Assembly (NCBI GenBank): GCA_022844125.1 | Contig: JALHMI010000012.1 | Span: 124,001 to 188,000 of the forward strand | Reading direction: 5' to 3' | DNA from: Pirellulales bacterium | GTDB taxonomy: Bacteria; Planctomycetota; Planctomycetia; Pirellulales; PALSA-1355 | Length of the DNA stretch: 64,000 nt | In this document: one piece after another, positions 36,749 through 44,905 of the stretch | Layout: every line of letters starts with the position of its first letter | How positions within the stretch are numbered: position 1 is the first letter of the stretch | Made by a program: the position numbers and the translations under genes | The notes under the pieces: model-generated | The model's database searches: none | What the model was told of the DNA's origin: nothing | What the model saw: only the letters and a program-made list of their open reading frames with translations

Positions 36749-37105
36749 ATGGTCCGCGACGACGAGCAGCGCGACTTCGCCCGGGTGCTCCGCACCCACG
36801 CCCAGCCTGCCGAGCGGCGCCTCTGGCAGTACCTCCGCGCCGCGCAGCTCGGCGTGAAGTTTCGCCGCCAGGCCGCGATCGGTCCCTACGTCGTCGACTT
36901 CGTTTGCTTCCCGCGCAAGTTGATCGTCGAGCTCGACGGACCGCAGCATTTCGATCCCGCCGCGCGCGATCACGACGCGCGCCGCACCGCCTGGCTAACC
37001 TTGCAAGGGTTCCGGGTTCTTCGCTTTCGCAATCACCAGCTCGACGAAGACATTCTTGGCGTAGTGCAGAACATCGCGCAAGCGCTCGCCGAGTGCGAAG
37101 CTTGA
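36749..37105 (+). CDS. DUF559 endonuclease-like protein
   Basis: The product is about 118 residues. It matches DUF559 (Vsr/PD-(D/E)xK-like nuclease fold): TPAER-like HAQPAERRLWQYLRA, VKFRRQAAIGPYVVDFVCF, KLIVELDGPQHFD and the final GFRVLRFRN. The Asp in VVDFV and the E-L-D of the next strand are the likely metal-binding residues. It is a small cytoplasmic protein. Copy B of a hairpin repeat lies upstream; an inverted short copy lies 15 bp downstream, then copies C and D. A link between this nuclease and the repeats is inference. Confidence 0.85.
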   Translation: MVRDDEQRDFARVLRTHAQPAERRLWQYLRAAQLGVKFRRQAAIGPYVVDFVCFPRKLIVELDGPQHFDPAARDHDARRTAWLTLQGFRVLRFRNHQLDEDILGVVQNIAQALAECEA

Positions 37106-37119
37106 TTGCCGATTCAAGA

Positions 37120-37160
37120 CCCCCCTCCCCAACCCTCCCCACGGAGTGGGAGGGAGCCGG
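37120..37160 (-). repeat. Short hairpin/G-tract repeat, inverted copy
   Basis: On the minus strand it reads CCGGCTCCCTCCCACTCC, then GTGGGGAGGGTTGGGGAG and a G run, the same design as 31398-31439. It begins 15 bp after the DUF559 stop and faces copy B upstream of that gene. Confidence 0.7.
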
Positions 37161-37222
37161 AAATTTCAGAGACGCGCCGCTGCTGTTCTCTCCCACGCGG
37201 CGACGCCGCCACAGTATTCTTC

Positions 37223-37309
37223 GGTTCTGCTCCCTCCCCCCGTGCCGATCCGTGTCCACAAGCACCCGCGGCCACAACCATGCAGCATCCCGACGCGGCT
37301 CGGCACGTG
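37223..37309 (+). repeat. Long hairpin/G-tract repeat, copy C (lacking the G-tract end)
   Basis: From GGTTCTGCTCCC to CGGCACGTG this 87-bp stretch is identical by eye to 37339-37425. The stem arms are GTGCCGATCCGTGTC and GACGCGGCTCGGCAC. After GCACGTG the G-tract is replaced by CGGGGACGCGG. Confidence 0.8.
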
Positions 37310-37338
37310 CGGGGACGCGGCCGCTCCGTCTTCCCCCC

Positions 37339-37448
37339 GGTTCTGCTCCCTCCCCCCGTGCCGATCCGTGTCCACAAGCACCCGCGGCCACAACCATGCA
37401 GCATCCCGACGCGGCTCGGCACGTGTGGGGAGGGTTGGGGAGGGGGGC
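37339..37448 (+). repeat. Long hairpin/G-tract repeat, copy D
   Basis: A direct duplicate of copy C at an offset of 116 bp, but with the intact GTGTGGGGAGGGTTGGGGAG end. It carries the same stem and loop as copy C, so C and D probably came from one recent duplication. Confidence 0.85.
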
Positions 37449-37709
37449 TGAATTCCTCATCGACAAACGGTGGGCGGTTCAGCTGGCGCCCACTTGATTG
37501 TAAGACCGCTCACTCGTCCTCTTACGAATTACGAATCAGCGTGAAAAAATCACCTCTCGCATCTCCGCAGGCCGACTTTTTGGACCTGTCGCCAGTCCTA
37601 GAAAAAACCGTTGCCAAAACCGCGCATTCTGGTTCCAATAGGTGGCAAGGGAACAACTTACGTCCGGTCGCGCCCCCAGCGCGCGTTTTTCCAGGGGGAA
37701 ACCACCATC

Positions 37710-39518
37710 ATGAAGCGGTCGTTATGGATCGTGCTCGCTGCCGCCACGCTCGTCGCCGGCTCGCAAGCAATTCTCTTAGACAGCGCGGTAGCCAACACTC
37801 CCGATAAAATCGGAGTCGAAGCCAAGGACCTGTCGTTCAAGGACATCCGCTCGCTCAACCGTTCGCTCAGCGACCTGGGCGAAGCCAAGGCCTATGCCCT
37901 GGTGTTCCTGAACACCGATTGCCCGATCGCGCAGCGCTACCTGCCGCGGCTGGAGGAGATGAACAAGAAGTATGCCGCCGCGGGCGTGCAGTTCGTCGCG
38001 GTGTACAACTCGCAAAGTGAAATGCCGCGCGACATCGCGGCCCACGGCCTCGACGCCGGACTGACGTTCCCGCTCGTGTGGGACGAAGGCCAGAAGTGCA
38101 CGCAGGCGCTGGGTGTCGAACGCGTGCCCACCGCCGTGCTGCTCGACGGCGCGACGAAAAAGGTCGTCTACCTCGGACGGATCGACGACCAGTATCGGCC
38201 GGGCGGAGTGCAGCCGAACATCGGCCGTAGCGATCTGACCGAAGCGATTGACGAAGTCCTGGCCGGCAAGCCGGTCTCGGTCGCCACCACGCCCGTTGAC
38301 GGCTGCAAGGTGACCGCCTGGCAGACGCCGAAGTTCGATCACAAGGTGACCTATCACGAACATGTCGAGGCGATCCTGCAGAAGGCTTGCCAGAACTGCC
38401 ATCACGAAGGCACGGCCGCTCCGTTCGGCCTGGTCTCGTTCGAAGAAGCCCAGGATCACGGCGAGATGCTCGCCGAAGTGGTGCGCGACGGCCGGATGCC
38501 ACCGTGGTATGCCCACAAGGAGCACGGCAGCTTCCAGAACGACCCGAGCCTCTCGCGTGAAGAGCGCGAGCTGATCGAAGCCTGGGTGCTGACCGGCATG
38601 GAGAAGGGTGATCCTTCGAAGGCGCCCGCGCCGCTCGAATTCGAAAAGACCGAATGGCGGATCGGCGAGCCCGACCTCGTGCTGACGATGGCCAAGCCGC
38701 AAAAGGTGCAGGCCGAGGGCTTCATTCCCTATCGCTATGTGTTCTTGCAGCCGCCGTTCGAAGACGACACCTACGTCGAATCGATCGAGATCCTGCCGCA
38801 CAACCGGGCGGTGGTGCATCACTGCAATGCGTTCTACGTCGACCCGGTTTCGAAGAAGGCCGGCACGAACACCTTCATCACCGGTTATGTGCCGGGCGGT
38901 GTGCCCTTCACGATGCCGCCGGGCATGGCCCAGAAGATGCCCAAGGGGGCGGTGATCGGCCTGCAGGTGCACCTGGTCACGACGGGCAAAGAAGAAGAAG
39001 TCAAGATTTCGATCGGCTTCAAGTATGCCAAGGGCATCGTCAACAAGACGACGCACTTCATCCTGCTCGATCCGCGCGACATCAAGATTCCGCCCGGCGA
39101 CGCGTTCTACAAGATGGAACAATCTCGCAAGGTGCCGAAAGACGCTACGCTGCTCGGTCTGTTCACGCACATGCATCTGCGCGGGCGCGACATGACCTTC
39201 CTGGCACACTACCCCGACGGCAAGAAAGAGACCTTGCTGCAGATTCCGAACTACAACTTCGAGTGGCAGATCGGTTATGTCTGTCCGCCGGAGAAGAAGA
39301 TTCCCGCTGGCACCGAGCTGCAGGCGATTGCCCACTTCGACAACTCGAAGTTCAATCCCTACAACCCGGACCCGAACTACACGGTCCCGTATGGCGACCA
39401 GTCGTACGACGAGATGTTCAACGGGTTCATCTTCTATGTGCACGACGAGGATCAACTGAACCTGAAGATTGATCCGAAAACGGGGCACGTCGCCAAGGAC
39501 GAGCTGAGCGCGAAATAG
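37710..39518 (+). CDS. Exported redoxin, c-heme and copper monooxygenase-like fusion protein
   Basis: The product is about 602 residues from ATG 37710, with a signal peptide (SLWIVLAAATLVAGSQA). Residues about 45-190 form a thioredoxin/redoxin fold with AYALVFLNTDCPIAQRYLP, where the CxxC pair is reduced to one Cys. Near residue 230 a CQNCHHEG heme motif sits in YHEHVEAILQKACQNCH. The C-terminal 300 residues resemble type II copper monooxygenases of the PHM kind: LPHNRAVVHHCNAF, and FTHMHLRGRDMTF with an HxH copper pair, then AHYPDGKKETLL. It is a periplasmic redox or oxygenase enzyme of unknown substrate. An intrinsic terminator follows. Confidence 0.8.
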   Translation: MKRSLWIVLAAATLVAGSQAILLDSAVANTPDKIGVEAKDLSFKDIRSLNRSLSDLGEAKAYALVFLNTDCPIAQRYLPRLEEMNKKYAAAGVQFVAVYNSQSEMPRDIAAHGLDAGLTFPLVWDEGQKCTQALGVERVPTAVLLDGATKKVVYLGRIDDQYRPGGVQPNIGRSDLTEAIDEVLAGKPVSVATTPVDGCKVTAWQTPKFDHKVTYHEHVEAILQKACQNCHHEGTAAPFGLVSFEEAQDHGEMLAEVVRDGRMPPWYAHKEHGSFQNDPSLSREERELIEAWVLTGMEKGDPSKAPAPLEFEKTEWRIGEPDLVLTMAKPQKVQAEGFIPYRYVFLQPPFEDDTYVESIEILPHNRAVVHHCNAFYVDPVSKKAGTNTFITGYVPGGVPFTMPPGMAQKMPKGAVIGLQVHLVTTGKEEEVKISIGFKYAKGIVNKTTHFILLDPRDIKIPPGDAFYKMEQSRKVPKDATLLGLFTHMHLRGRDMTFLAHYPDGKKETLLQIPNYNFEWQIGYVCPPEKKIPAGTELQAIAHFDNSKFNPYNPDPNYTVPYGDQSYDEMFNGFIFYVHDEDQLNLKIDPKTGHVAKDELSAK

Positions 39519-39542
39519 CGCGAGCTGCTTGACAAGTCGAAC

Positions 39543-39583
39543 AACCCGAGGGCTGGACGCATGGTTCCAGCCCTCGGGTTTTC
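39543..39583 (+). terminator. Intrinsic terminator after the redoxin/heme fusion gene
   Basis: A perfect 15-bp stem (AACCCGAGGGCTGGA at 39543-39557 with TCCAGCCCTCGGGTT at 39566-39580) has an 8-nt loop and ends in TTTTC. It lies 25 bp after the stop and just before the convergent dgkA end, so it may serve both genes. Confidence 0.88.
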
Positions 39584-39589
39584 TATCGA

Positions 39590-39973
39590 CTAGAATCCCA
39601 ATGCCGCGGCGAGCCTGGTCAGCAATAGCAGGCTACCGACCGCGAGCGCGCCGATCGACATAACGAGCACGGCGCCACTGGCGACGTCCAGTGCATTGCG
39701 AATGTGTTCGTTCTCGTCTTCGGTGATCGCCTGAGACAGGTGCTCAAGCGCGGAGTTGAACAGCTCGGCCGAAAGGACCATCGCGATACACACGATCAGG
39801 ATCGCCCATTCGACTTGCGAGACGCCGTGCAGCGTCGCGCCGATGAGCACGGCCACCGCCACCGGCAGGTGCACCCAGAAGCTGCGCTGCGTGCGGAAGG
39901 CGTGCGCCATGCCCCGTCCTGCGTGGCGGAACTTGCGAACCCAGGAATGCGGCTGAGGAACAAATGGGGGCAT
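39590..39973 (-). CDS. dgkA: Diacylglycerol/undecaprenol kinase (DgkA family)
   Basis: The product is about 127 residues with three transmembrane segments. The family motifs are RTQRSFWVHLPVAVAVLIGA, ELFNSALEHLSQAI with the catalytic Glu, and ENEHIRNALDVASGAVL. These small membrane kinases phosphorylate diacylglycerol or undecaprenol with ATP. The N-terminal extension carries KFRHAGRGMAHAFR, also typical. The gene ends against the terminator of its convergent neighbour. Confidence 0.9.
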   Translation of the reverse strand: MPPFVPQPHSWVRKFRHAGRGMAHAFRTQRSFWVHLPVAVAVLIGATLHGVSQVEWAILIVCIAMVLSAELFNSALEHLSQAITEDENEHIRNALDVASGAVLVMSIGALAVGSLLLLTRLAAALGF

Positions 39974-40658
39974 ACTGAAGCAGCAACATCAGGAGACGGC
40001 CGCGGCGAAGGATTTGCTCGCGGTTGGTTATCTTTATGCTAGCACGCAGGTGCAACGGCGCCGCTGGCAGATCCTAACAACTCTCTCGGCACCCGGAAAT
40101 TCAGGGCAATCGAGTTGCAACGCGTCTGCTGTGCACGCTTGCGACGGAACAACGTCACGCGATCCGGAAAGCGTGTCTCGCGAGCGAAGAAACTGCCGTT
40201 GACTCGCATCTCGCGGGCGGGTTAGGTTGCTCAAGTTCGATTGATCGAAGGCGGGACCGAGAGCATCCCACCGGTTGATATCGGGCCGAAATGCTCGCCG
40301 CAGTTCGCAGGACTTGCGAAGCGGAGCGTCGACCCGGTTCTCACGGCATCATCGTCGGTTCGATGACCGCCGAGAAGGTCAGCGAACCGCTAATGCCCCG
40401 GCGCTGTACAAGGTTGGACTGAATAAAACGAATCGCTTCTGGCGAACCACTGCCGTTCGCGGGTGCGAGTCCGGTTCGACCCCGCTTGCACGCCATCTGG
40501 CTGCTTGCCACTTGGTGCCAGACAGCGAACGGCCAGAAGAACTCGCTCCGACAGGTAGGCAGTGAACCGCGGCCCCGGTCACTGCGTACAAGATGCCGGA
40601 GCCACAAAGACATGGTATTAGTCCAGGGAAGCAATGTCGTCAGAATGGAGTCATGAAC
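39974..40658. other. Long intergenic region upstream of csrA
   Basis: No gene, tRNA or repeat is recognised in these 685 bp. Short frames on both strands (for example a 97-codon frame on the minus strand at 40341-40634) lack any known domain and a good start. The csrA promoter should lie here. Confidence 0.4.
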
Positions 40659-40853
40659 ATGTTAGTGCTCAGTCGGAAGAAGAACGAGAAGGTGATCATC
40701 GGAGACAACATCGAAGTCCGCGTGATTGACGTCCGCGGAGACCGCGTGAAACTCGGCTTCATCGGCCCCCAGGATGTGCCGATTCATCGGGAAGAGGTGT
40801 GCCGCCGGATCGACGAGTGGTCGCAGTCGGAGCGCGAAGCCTGCCAGCGATAA
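40659..40853 (+). CDS. csrA: Carbon storage regulator CsrA
   Basis: The product is 64 residues from the ATG at 40659 (MLVLSRKKNEKVIIGDNIEV), with GGAG 8 nt upstream; an ATG two codons earlier is possible. It has the CsrA RNA-binding beta-strand and the HREEV motif (VPIHREEVCRRID). It binds GGA-containing mRNA leaders and alters translation. A stem-loop terminator follows. No flagellar genes are near, which is unlike many csrA contexts. Confidence 0.95.
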   Translation: MLVLSRKKNEKVIIGDNIEVRVIDVRGDRVKLGFIGPQDVPIHREEVCRRIDEWSQSEREACQR

Positions 40854-40899
40854 GCTGCCGGCCGATTCACGAGCAGTTAAGAGACCAAACAAACAGGCA

Positions 40900-40939
40900 C
40901 GGGCCGAGGGAGATCATCTCCGTCGGCCCGCGTTGTTTT
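40900..40939 (+). terminator. Intrinsic terminator of csrA
   Basis: A hairpin with CGGGCCGA and TCGGCCCG arms and an inner GGAGAT/ATCTCC pairing spans 40900-40930, followed by CGTTGTTTT. It lies 47 bp after the csrA stop. Confidence 0.8.
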
Positions 40940-40963
40940 CCACCTCTTGGAGCTCGCGGTCGG

Positions 40964-41980
40964 CTAGAGCGCCGGCCGTTCCGCATCCGCGGCTTGGAAC
41001 ACTTCAGCCATCCTGGTCACGATCTGCGGCGAAGCCAGATCTCGGCGCTCATTGAGCAGATACACGAAGTTGTCGGCCAGCACCTCTTCCGGATGGATAA
41101 TGTACTTCGTGTTGCGGCCAATCTGTTCGTGATAACCAGACACGTTCGCCGGGTCGAGCAGTACCGGTTGACCATTCACCAGCCTGGGCCGGCGCTCGCC
41201 TTCGACGTTCTCCAGTTCCATCAGGCGGAACTGCAAATAGGAGAACAGGTTTCCACCGCTCGCCGCGTTGAACGGCATCTTGGCCACCAGCACCGGCATC
41301 AGTTCCGTCGGCTGCCCGTTCTGGGTGACCGTAATGTAGTGATTGTTTCGCGGCGCGTCGGGGTTCGTGATCTTGAGCGCCGCGAGCGAGGGCGGCAGCG
41401 CCACTTCGTTGCAGGGCTGGAAGCCAATCGTCGCGTAAAGTGCTTTCCGCAGGTCAGGATTCTGATTGCTGAGCACGTGGAACAATTCGTGCGGAAAGAT
41501 ATTGGCCAGCCGGGCCGTGCTGCCTTCGACCATGTTGCGCGGCAAGATGATCGCCGGGCCGCGGCAGTAGGCGGCCGCGCCTTCCTCGCCGCCGGTGGTC
41601 TTGACCAGCAAGATCACGCTCGGCAGTGGTAGCTTCCAGGGCGCGATCTTTCTGGCAATGTCCGCCACCAGCGGCCTCAGCGTCTCCACGTCGCGATCCG
41701 TCCAGGGAATCACGTGCTTCCCCAGGAAAGCCACGAACTCATCCTCGCTGACGGGCTGCGGCGTCCGCGTGCGGACTTGCAAATCGAACGGGCTGAGCTG
41801 CTGGATGTAGTCGTCGCGAACGCCAAGCGCAGCCACGCCCTCGGGCACGTCGGCGAACCGCACGACGGTGCCCTCGGCAATGGGGAGTTCGACCGCGGCC
41901 TCGAGCCGGCCGGCTGAAAAAAATGCGGCCAACAGGACCGCCCCGAGGCAGGACAAGCTGTTGAGTGTGCGAAACGGCAT
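40964..41980 (-). CDS. Exported HExxH zinc metallopeptidase-like protein
   Basis: The product is about 338 residues from the ATG at 41980 (MPFRTLNSLSCLGAVLLAAF, a signal peptide ending SAGRLEAA). The zinc motif FPHELFHVLSNQNP lies near residue 170, with H-E-L-F-H. A candidate third ligand Glu is in HPEEVLADNFVYLLNER near residue 300. This arrangement fits a gluzincin peptidase. The substrate is unknown. The frame is open to 42061 upstream, but that part lacks protein character. Confidence 0.7.
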   Translation of the reverse strand: MPFRTLNSLSCLGAVLLAAFFSAGRLEAAVELPIAEGTVVRFADVPEGVAALGVRDDYIQQLSPFDLQVRTRTPQPVSEDEFVAFLGKHVIPWTDRDVETLRPLVADIARKIAPWKLPLPSVILLVKTTGGEEGAAAYCRGPAIILPRNMVEGSTARLANIFPHELFHVLSNQNPDLRKALYATIGFQPCNEVALPPSLAALKITNPDAPRNNHYITVTQNGQPTELMPVLVAKMPFNAASGGNLFSYLQFRLMELENVEGERRPRLVNGQPVLLDPANVSGYHEQIGRNTKYIIHPEEVLADNFVYLLNERRDLASPQIVTRMAEVFQAADAERPAL

Positions 41981-42179
41981 CGAACGGTTCCGGGCAATGT
42001 GCGTGAGCGGTCCACGACATAAGCTTACACCCCAGCGGCGGCCCAGAAAAACCGCTCCCACGAATTACCCCCGAATTGCAGGCGGCAACAGGCCTTTGCG
42101 GCGTTTCGGCCTGAGCGATAATAGGAGCACGGAGGGCAATCTGCCCGGGCAAGTCTCCTCGTTCACCCCTGGTAGCATC

Positions 42180-42293
42180 ATGGCGCGTTGGCCGAAGCGA
42201 GTATGGACCACGATCATCACCTACGGCATGATCTTCGGCTTGTTTCCGCTACTGTGCGTGCTGGCCTGGGTGTGGGTACGTCGCGGTTTCTAA
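42180..42293 (+). CDS. Possible 37-residue membrane peptide
   Basis: A short frame with ATG at 42180 encodes MARWPKRVWTTIITYG followed by a hydrophobic span MIFGLFPLLCVLAWVWV and ends RRGF. The positive-inside ends and single membrane helix fit a small membrane protein. No ribosome binding site is evident, and it may be chance. It precedes the nucleotidyltransferase gene by 30 bp. Confidence 0.35.
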   Translation: MARWPKRVWTTIITYGMIFGLFPLLCVLAWVWVRRGF

Positions 42294-42323
42294 ATCCGGG
42301 AGTGGAACGGAGAACACTGGAAC

Positions 42324-43733
42324 GTGAAACGTACCCGCGTGGAACTCGAGCGTGAACTTGCGGCGTTCGACCAGCAGCATGTGCTGGCGTTTTGGGACGA
42401 ACTCGACGAATCCGGTTGCGAACGATTAGCCGGCGAACTTGCCCGGCTTGATCTTGCCCAACTGCGCGAGCTGTTTCGCGGCGAAGTAGTGGCCGAGGAT
42501 TGGGCCGAGACGGCCCGCCGTTCGAGTGCTCCGCCGGCGCGGCGACTCTCCGATGCCGACGCGGCCGAAAGTACCGAACGGGCAACCGCCGCCGCCCTCG
42601 AAGCGCTCGCCGCAGGACATGTCGGCGTCGTGATCGTCGCCGGAGGGCAGGGGAGTCGCCTGGGCTTCGAGCACCCCAAGGGGATGTATCCCGTCGGGCC
42701 GATTTCCGGCGCATCGCTGTTTCAGATTCTGCTGGAAAAGATCACGGCCCGGGCGCGTGTGGCCGGCATGCGCATCCCGCTGTATCTGATGACAAGTCCC
42801 GCCACGCACGCCGAAACCGTCGATTACCTGCGCGCGAACGAGCACTTTGGCTTGCCGAGCGAAGACGTGCGGATCTTCTGCCAGGGCACCATGCCGGCCG
42901 TCGACGCGAAGACGGGCCGCCTGCTGCTAGCCGAAAAACATTGCCTGGCGCTCAGCCCGGATGGCCACGGCGGTACGCTCCGCGCGCTGTCCGAAAGTGG
43001 CTGCCTGGCAGACATGCACGCGCGCGGAGTGCGACAGCTCTTCTACTGCCAGATCGACAACCCGCTCGTCGAAATGTGCGACCCCGTGTTCCTGGGCTAC
43101 CACCTGCTGGCCGGTTCTGAGCTCTCAACGGCGGTGGTGTGCAAAAAGCACTCGCGGGAAAAGGTGGGAAACGTCGTCTCGGTTGATGGCCGGCTGCGGA
43201 TTCTGGAGTACAGCGATCTCAATCCTCTGCCCGACGAGATCGTCGAGCGGCGCGGGGCCGACGGCTCGCCTGTGTTCTGGGCGGGTAATACCGCGGTGCA
43301 CGTGTTCGATGTGGCGTTTCTGGAACGCATGGCCGCAAGCGGTACGGCGCTACCCTTCCATGTCGCTCGCAAGGCGGTGGGCCACCTTGACCCGGCCGGC
43401 AACCGCGTCGAGCCGCGCAAACCAAACGCCATCAAGTTCGAACGGTTCATTTTCGATCTGCTGCCCGAGGCGCGGCAAGGGATCGTGGTCGAGGTGGACG
43501 CCCAGCGGACGTTTGCCCCGGTAAAAAACGCTCCTGGCGATCCGACGGATAGCCCCGAGACCGTGCGTGCTCAAATGATAGCACTTTACACGGACTGGCT
43601 GCGGCGGGCCGGCTGCGAAGTGGCTGAAGGCGTGACTGTCGAGATCAGCCCGCTGTTCGCTCAGAACGCCGATGAGCTCGCAGCTCGCATTTCGCCGGGA
43701 CTGACGGTGACGGCCCCGCGGTACTTCTGTTAG
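42324..43733 (+). CDS. UDP-sugar pyrophosphorylase (UDPGP/UAP type 1 family)
   Basis: The product is about 469 residues starting at GTG 42324. The nucleotide-binding motif is VIVAGGQGSRLGFEHPKGMY near residue 95. Further motifs are PLYLMTSPATHAET, FCQGTMPAVD, SPDGHGGTLRAL, FYCQIDNPLVEMCDP and PNAIKFERFIFDLLPEA. These match eukaryote-like UDP-N-acetylglucosamine/UDP-glucose pyrophosphorylases. It makes UDP-sugars from UTP and a sugar-1-phosphate. It lies before a mannose-1-phosphate guanylyltransferase gene, so the two may supply envelope glycan precursors. Substrate choice (GlcNAc versus glucose) is not settled. Confidence 0.88.
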   Translation: MKRTRVELERELAAFDQQHVLAFWDELDESGCERLAGELARLDLAQLRELFRGEVVAEDWAETARRSSAPPARRLSDADAAESTERATAAALEALAAGHVGVVIVAGGQGSRLGFEHPKGMYPVGPISGASLFQILLEKITARARVAGMRIPLYLMTSPATHAETVDYLRANEHFGLPSEDVRIFCQGTMPAVDAKTGRLLLAEKHCLALSPDGHGGTLRALSESGCLADMHARGVRQLFYCQIDNPLVEMCDPVFLGYHLLAGSELSTAVVCKKHSREKVGNVVSVDGRLRILEYSDLNPLPDEIVERRGADGSPVFWAGNTAVHVFDVAFLERMAASGTALPFHVARKAVGHLDPAGNRVEPRKPNAIKFERFIFDLLPEARQGIVVEVDAQRTFAPVKNAPGDPTDSPETVRAQMIALYTDWLRRAGCEVAEGVTVEISPLFAQNADELAARISPGLTVTAPRYFC

Positions 43734-43789
43734 CTTAGTCTTCCTTACTGAATATTGGGTCGACGAAAAGCAAGACGACAAAGGCATCC

Positions 43790-44881
43790 ATGCTGCACGC
43801 GGTGATCATGGCAGGAGGGAGTGGCACGAGGTTCTGGCCGGAGAGCCGATCCCTGCGCCCCAAGCAACTTTTGCAGCTCGTGGCCGAACGGACCATGATC
43901 CAATCGACCGTCGACCGGATTGAGCTCCTGGTACCGCCAGATCGCTTGCTGATCGTCACGAGTAAGTCGCTGGTCGAAGAGATTCGCCAGCAACTTCCCG
44001 AGCTGCCCGAATCTTCCATCCTGGGCGAACCGTGCCGCCGCGACACGGCCCCTTGCATCGGGCTGGCCGCCCTGGAGATCGTCAGGCGTGACCCCGAGGG
44101 CATCATGGCCGTGATGCCGTCCGACCATGTCATCTCTCCGCCGGAAGCGTTCTGCGCGGCAATCGAGCTGGCCGCGCGGCTGGTCGAGCAGTCGCCCGGA
44201 CGGATCGTGACGTTTGGAATTCGACCGACCTACGCGGCGGAGTCATTCGGCTACATCGAACGCGGCGATGCGCTCAGCGCGGAGAAGAAATCCAATCCTG
44301 CCACCGGTGTCTATCGCGTGCGCCAGTTCCGCGAGAAACCCCAGGCCGAAGTGGCCAGGCACTATCTCGAAGCGGGCACGTTTTACTGGAACTCGGGGAT
44401 CTTCGTCTGGAAAGCAAAGACGATCATCGCAGCGCTCGAGGAGCGGCAGCCCGAGATGATGGAACATTTGCGGAAGATCTCGGCCGTGGCCGGTAGTCCT
44501 GAATTTGCAGGCACGCTCGAACGCGAATTCACCGCGATTCGCGGGATCTCGATCGATTACGCGGTAATGGAGCACGCGACAGACGTGGTCGTGATCGAAG
44601 CTCCGTTCGCCTGGGACGACGTGGGAAGCTGGCAAGCGATCGCCAGGCTGCAAGGCCAGGACGAAGCAGGCAACACGATTGCAGGGCAGCACCTGGGGCT
44701 ACGGACCACGGGCACCATCGTCCGCGGACCGGATGGTCACCTGATCGTCACACTAGGGGTCGAGGACCTGATCGTGGTGCACACGCCCGATGCCACGCTG
44801 GTAGCCAAGAAACACGACGAAGAAGCGATTAGAGAGTTGGTAAAGCTGATCGCCGAGCGCGGCTGGCAACAGTACTTGTAG
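43790..44881 (+). CDS. manC: Mannose-1-phosphate guanylyltransferase
   Basis: The product is about 363 residues. It has the nucleotidyltransferase signature GGSGTRFWPESRSLRPKQL, the divalent metal motif AVMPSDHVI, FGIRPTYAAESFGYIE, FREKPQAEVA and GTFYWNSGIFVWKA. It makes GDP-mannose from GTP and mannose-1-phosphate in the cytoplasm. It lacks the C-terminal isomerase of bifunctional ManC enzymes, so it is single-function. The gene lies downstream of a UDP-sugar pyrophosphorylase gene, and the window also has PIG-V-like transferases that could use mannose donors. Confidence 0.9.
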   Translation: MLHAVIMAGGSGTRFWPESRSLRPKQLLQLVAERTMIQSTVDRIELLVPPDRLLIVTSKSLVEEIRQQLPELPESSILGEPCRRDTAPCIGLAALEIVRRDPEGIMAVMPSDHVISPPEAFCAAIELAARLVEQSPGRIVTFGIRPTYAAESFGYIERGDALSAEKKSNPATGVYRVRQFREKPQAEVARHYLEAGTFYWNSGIFVWKAKTIIAALEERQPEMMEHLRKISAVAGSPEFAGTLEREFTAIRGISIDYAVMEHATDVVVIEAPFAWDDVGSWQAIARLQGQDEAGNTIAGQHLGLRTTGTIVRGPDGHLIVTLGVEDLIVVHTPDATLVAKKHDEEAIRELVKLIAERGWQQYL

Positions 44882-44905
44882 AGTATGTGAGGGGGCCGGA
44901 TTGCC

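Larger units (their letters stand above)
37106..37709. other. Repeat-filled intergenic region before the thioredoxin/heme fusion gene
   Basis: No gene is recognised in 604 bp. The region holds an inverted short repeat (37120-37160) and long copies C (37223-37309) and D (37339-37448). The last 260 bp before the next start look unremarkable and presumably contain its promoter. Confidence 0.5.

Noticed and set aside
40440-40490. tRNA-like sequence with a GGTTCGA word
   Set aside because: The flanking bases do not form a T-arm or an acceptor stem, and no anticodon arm is found.
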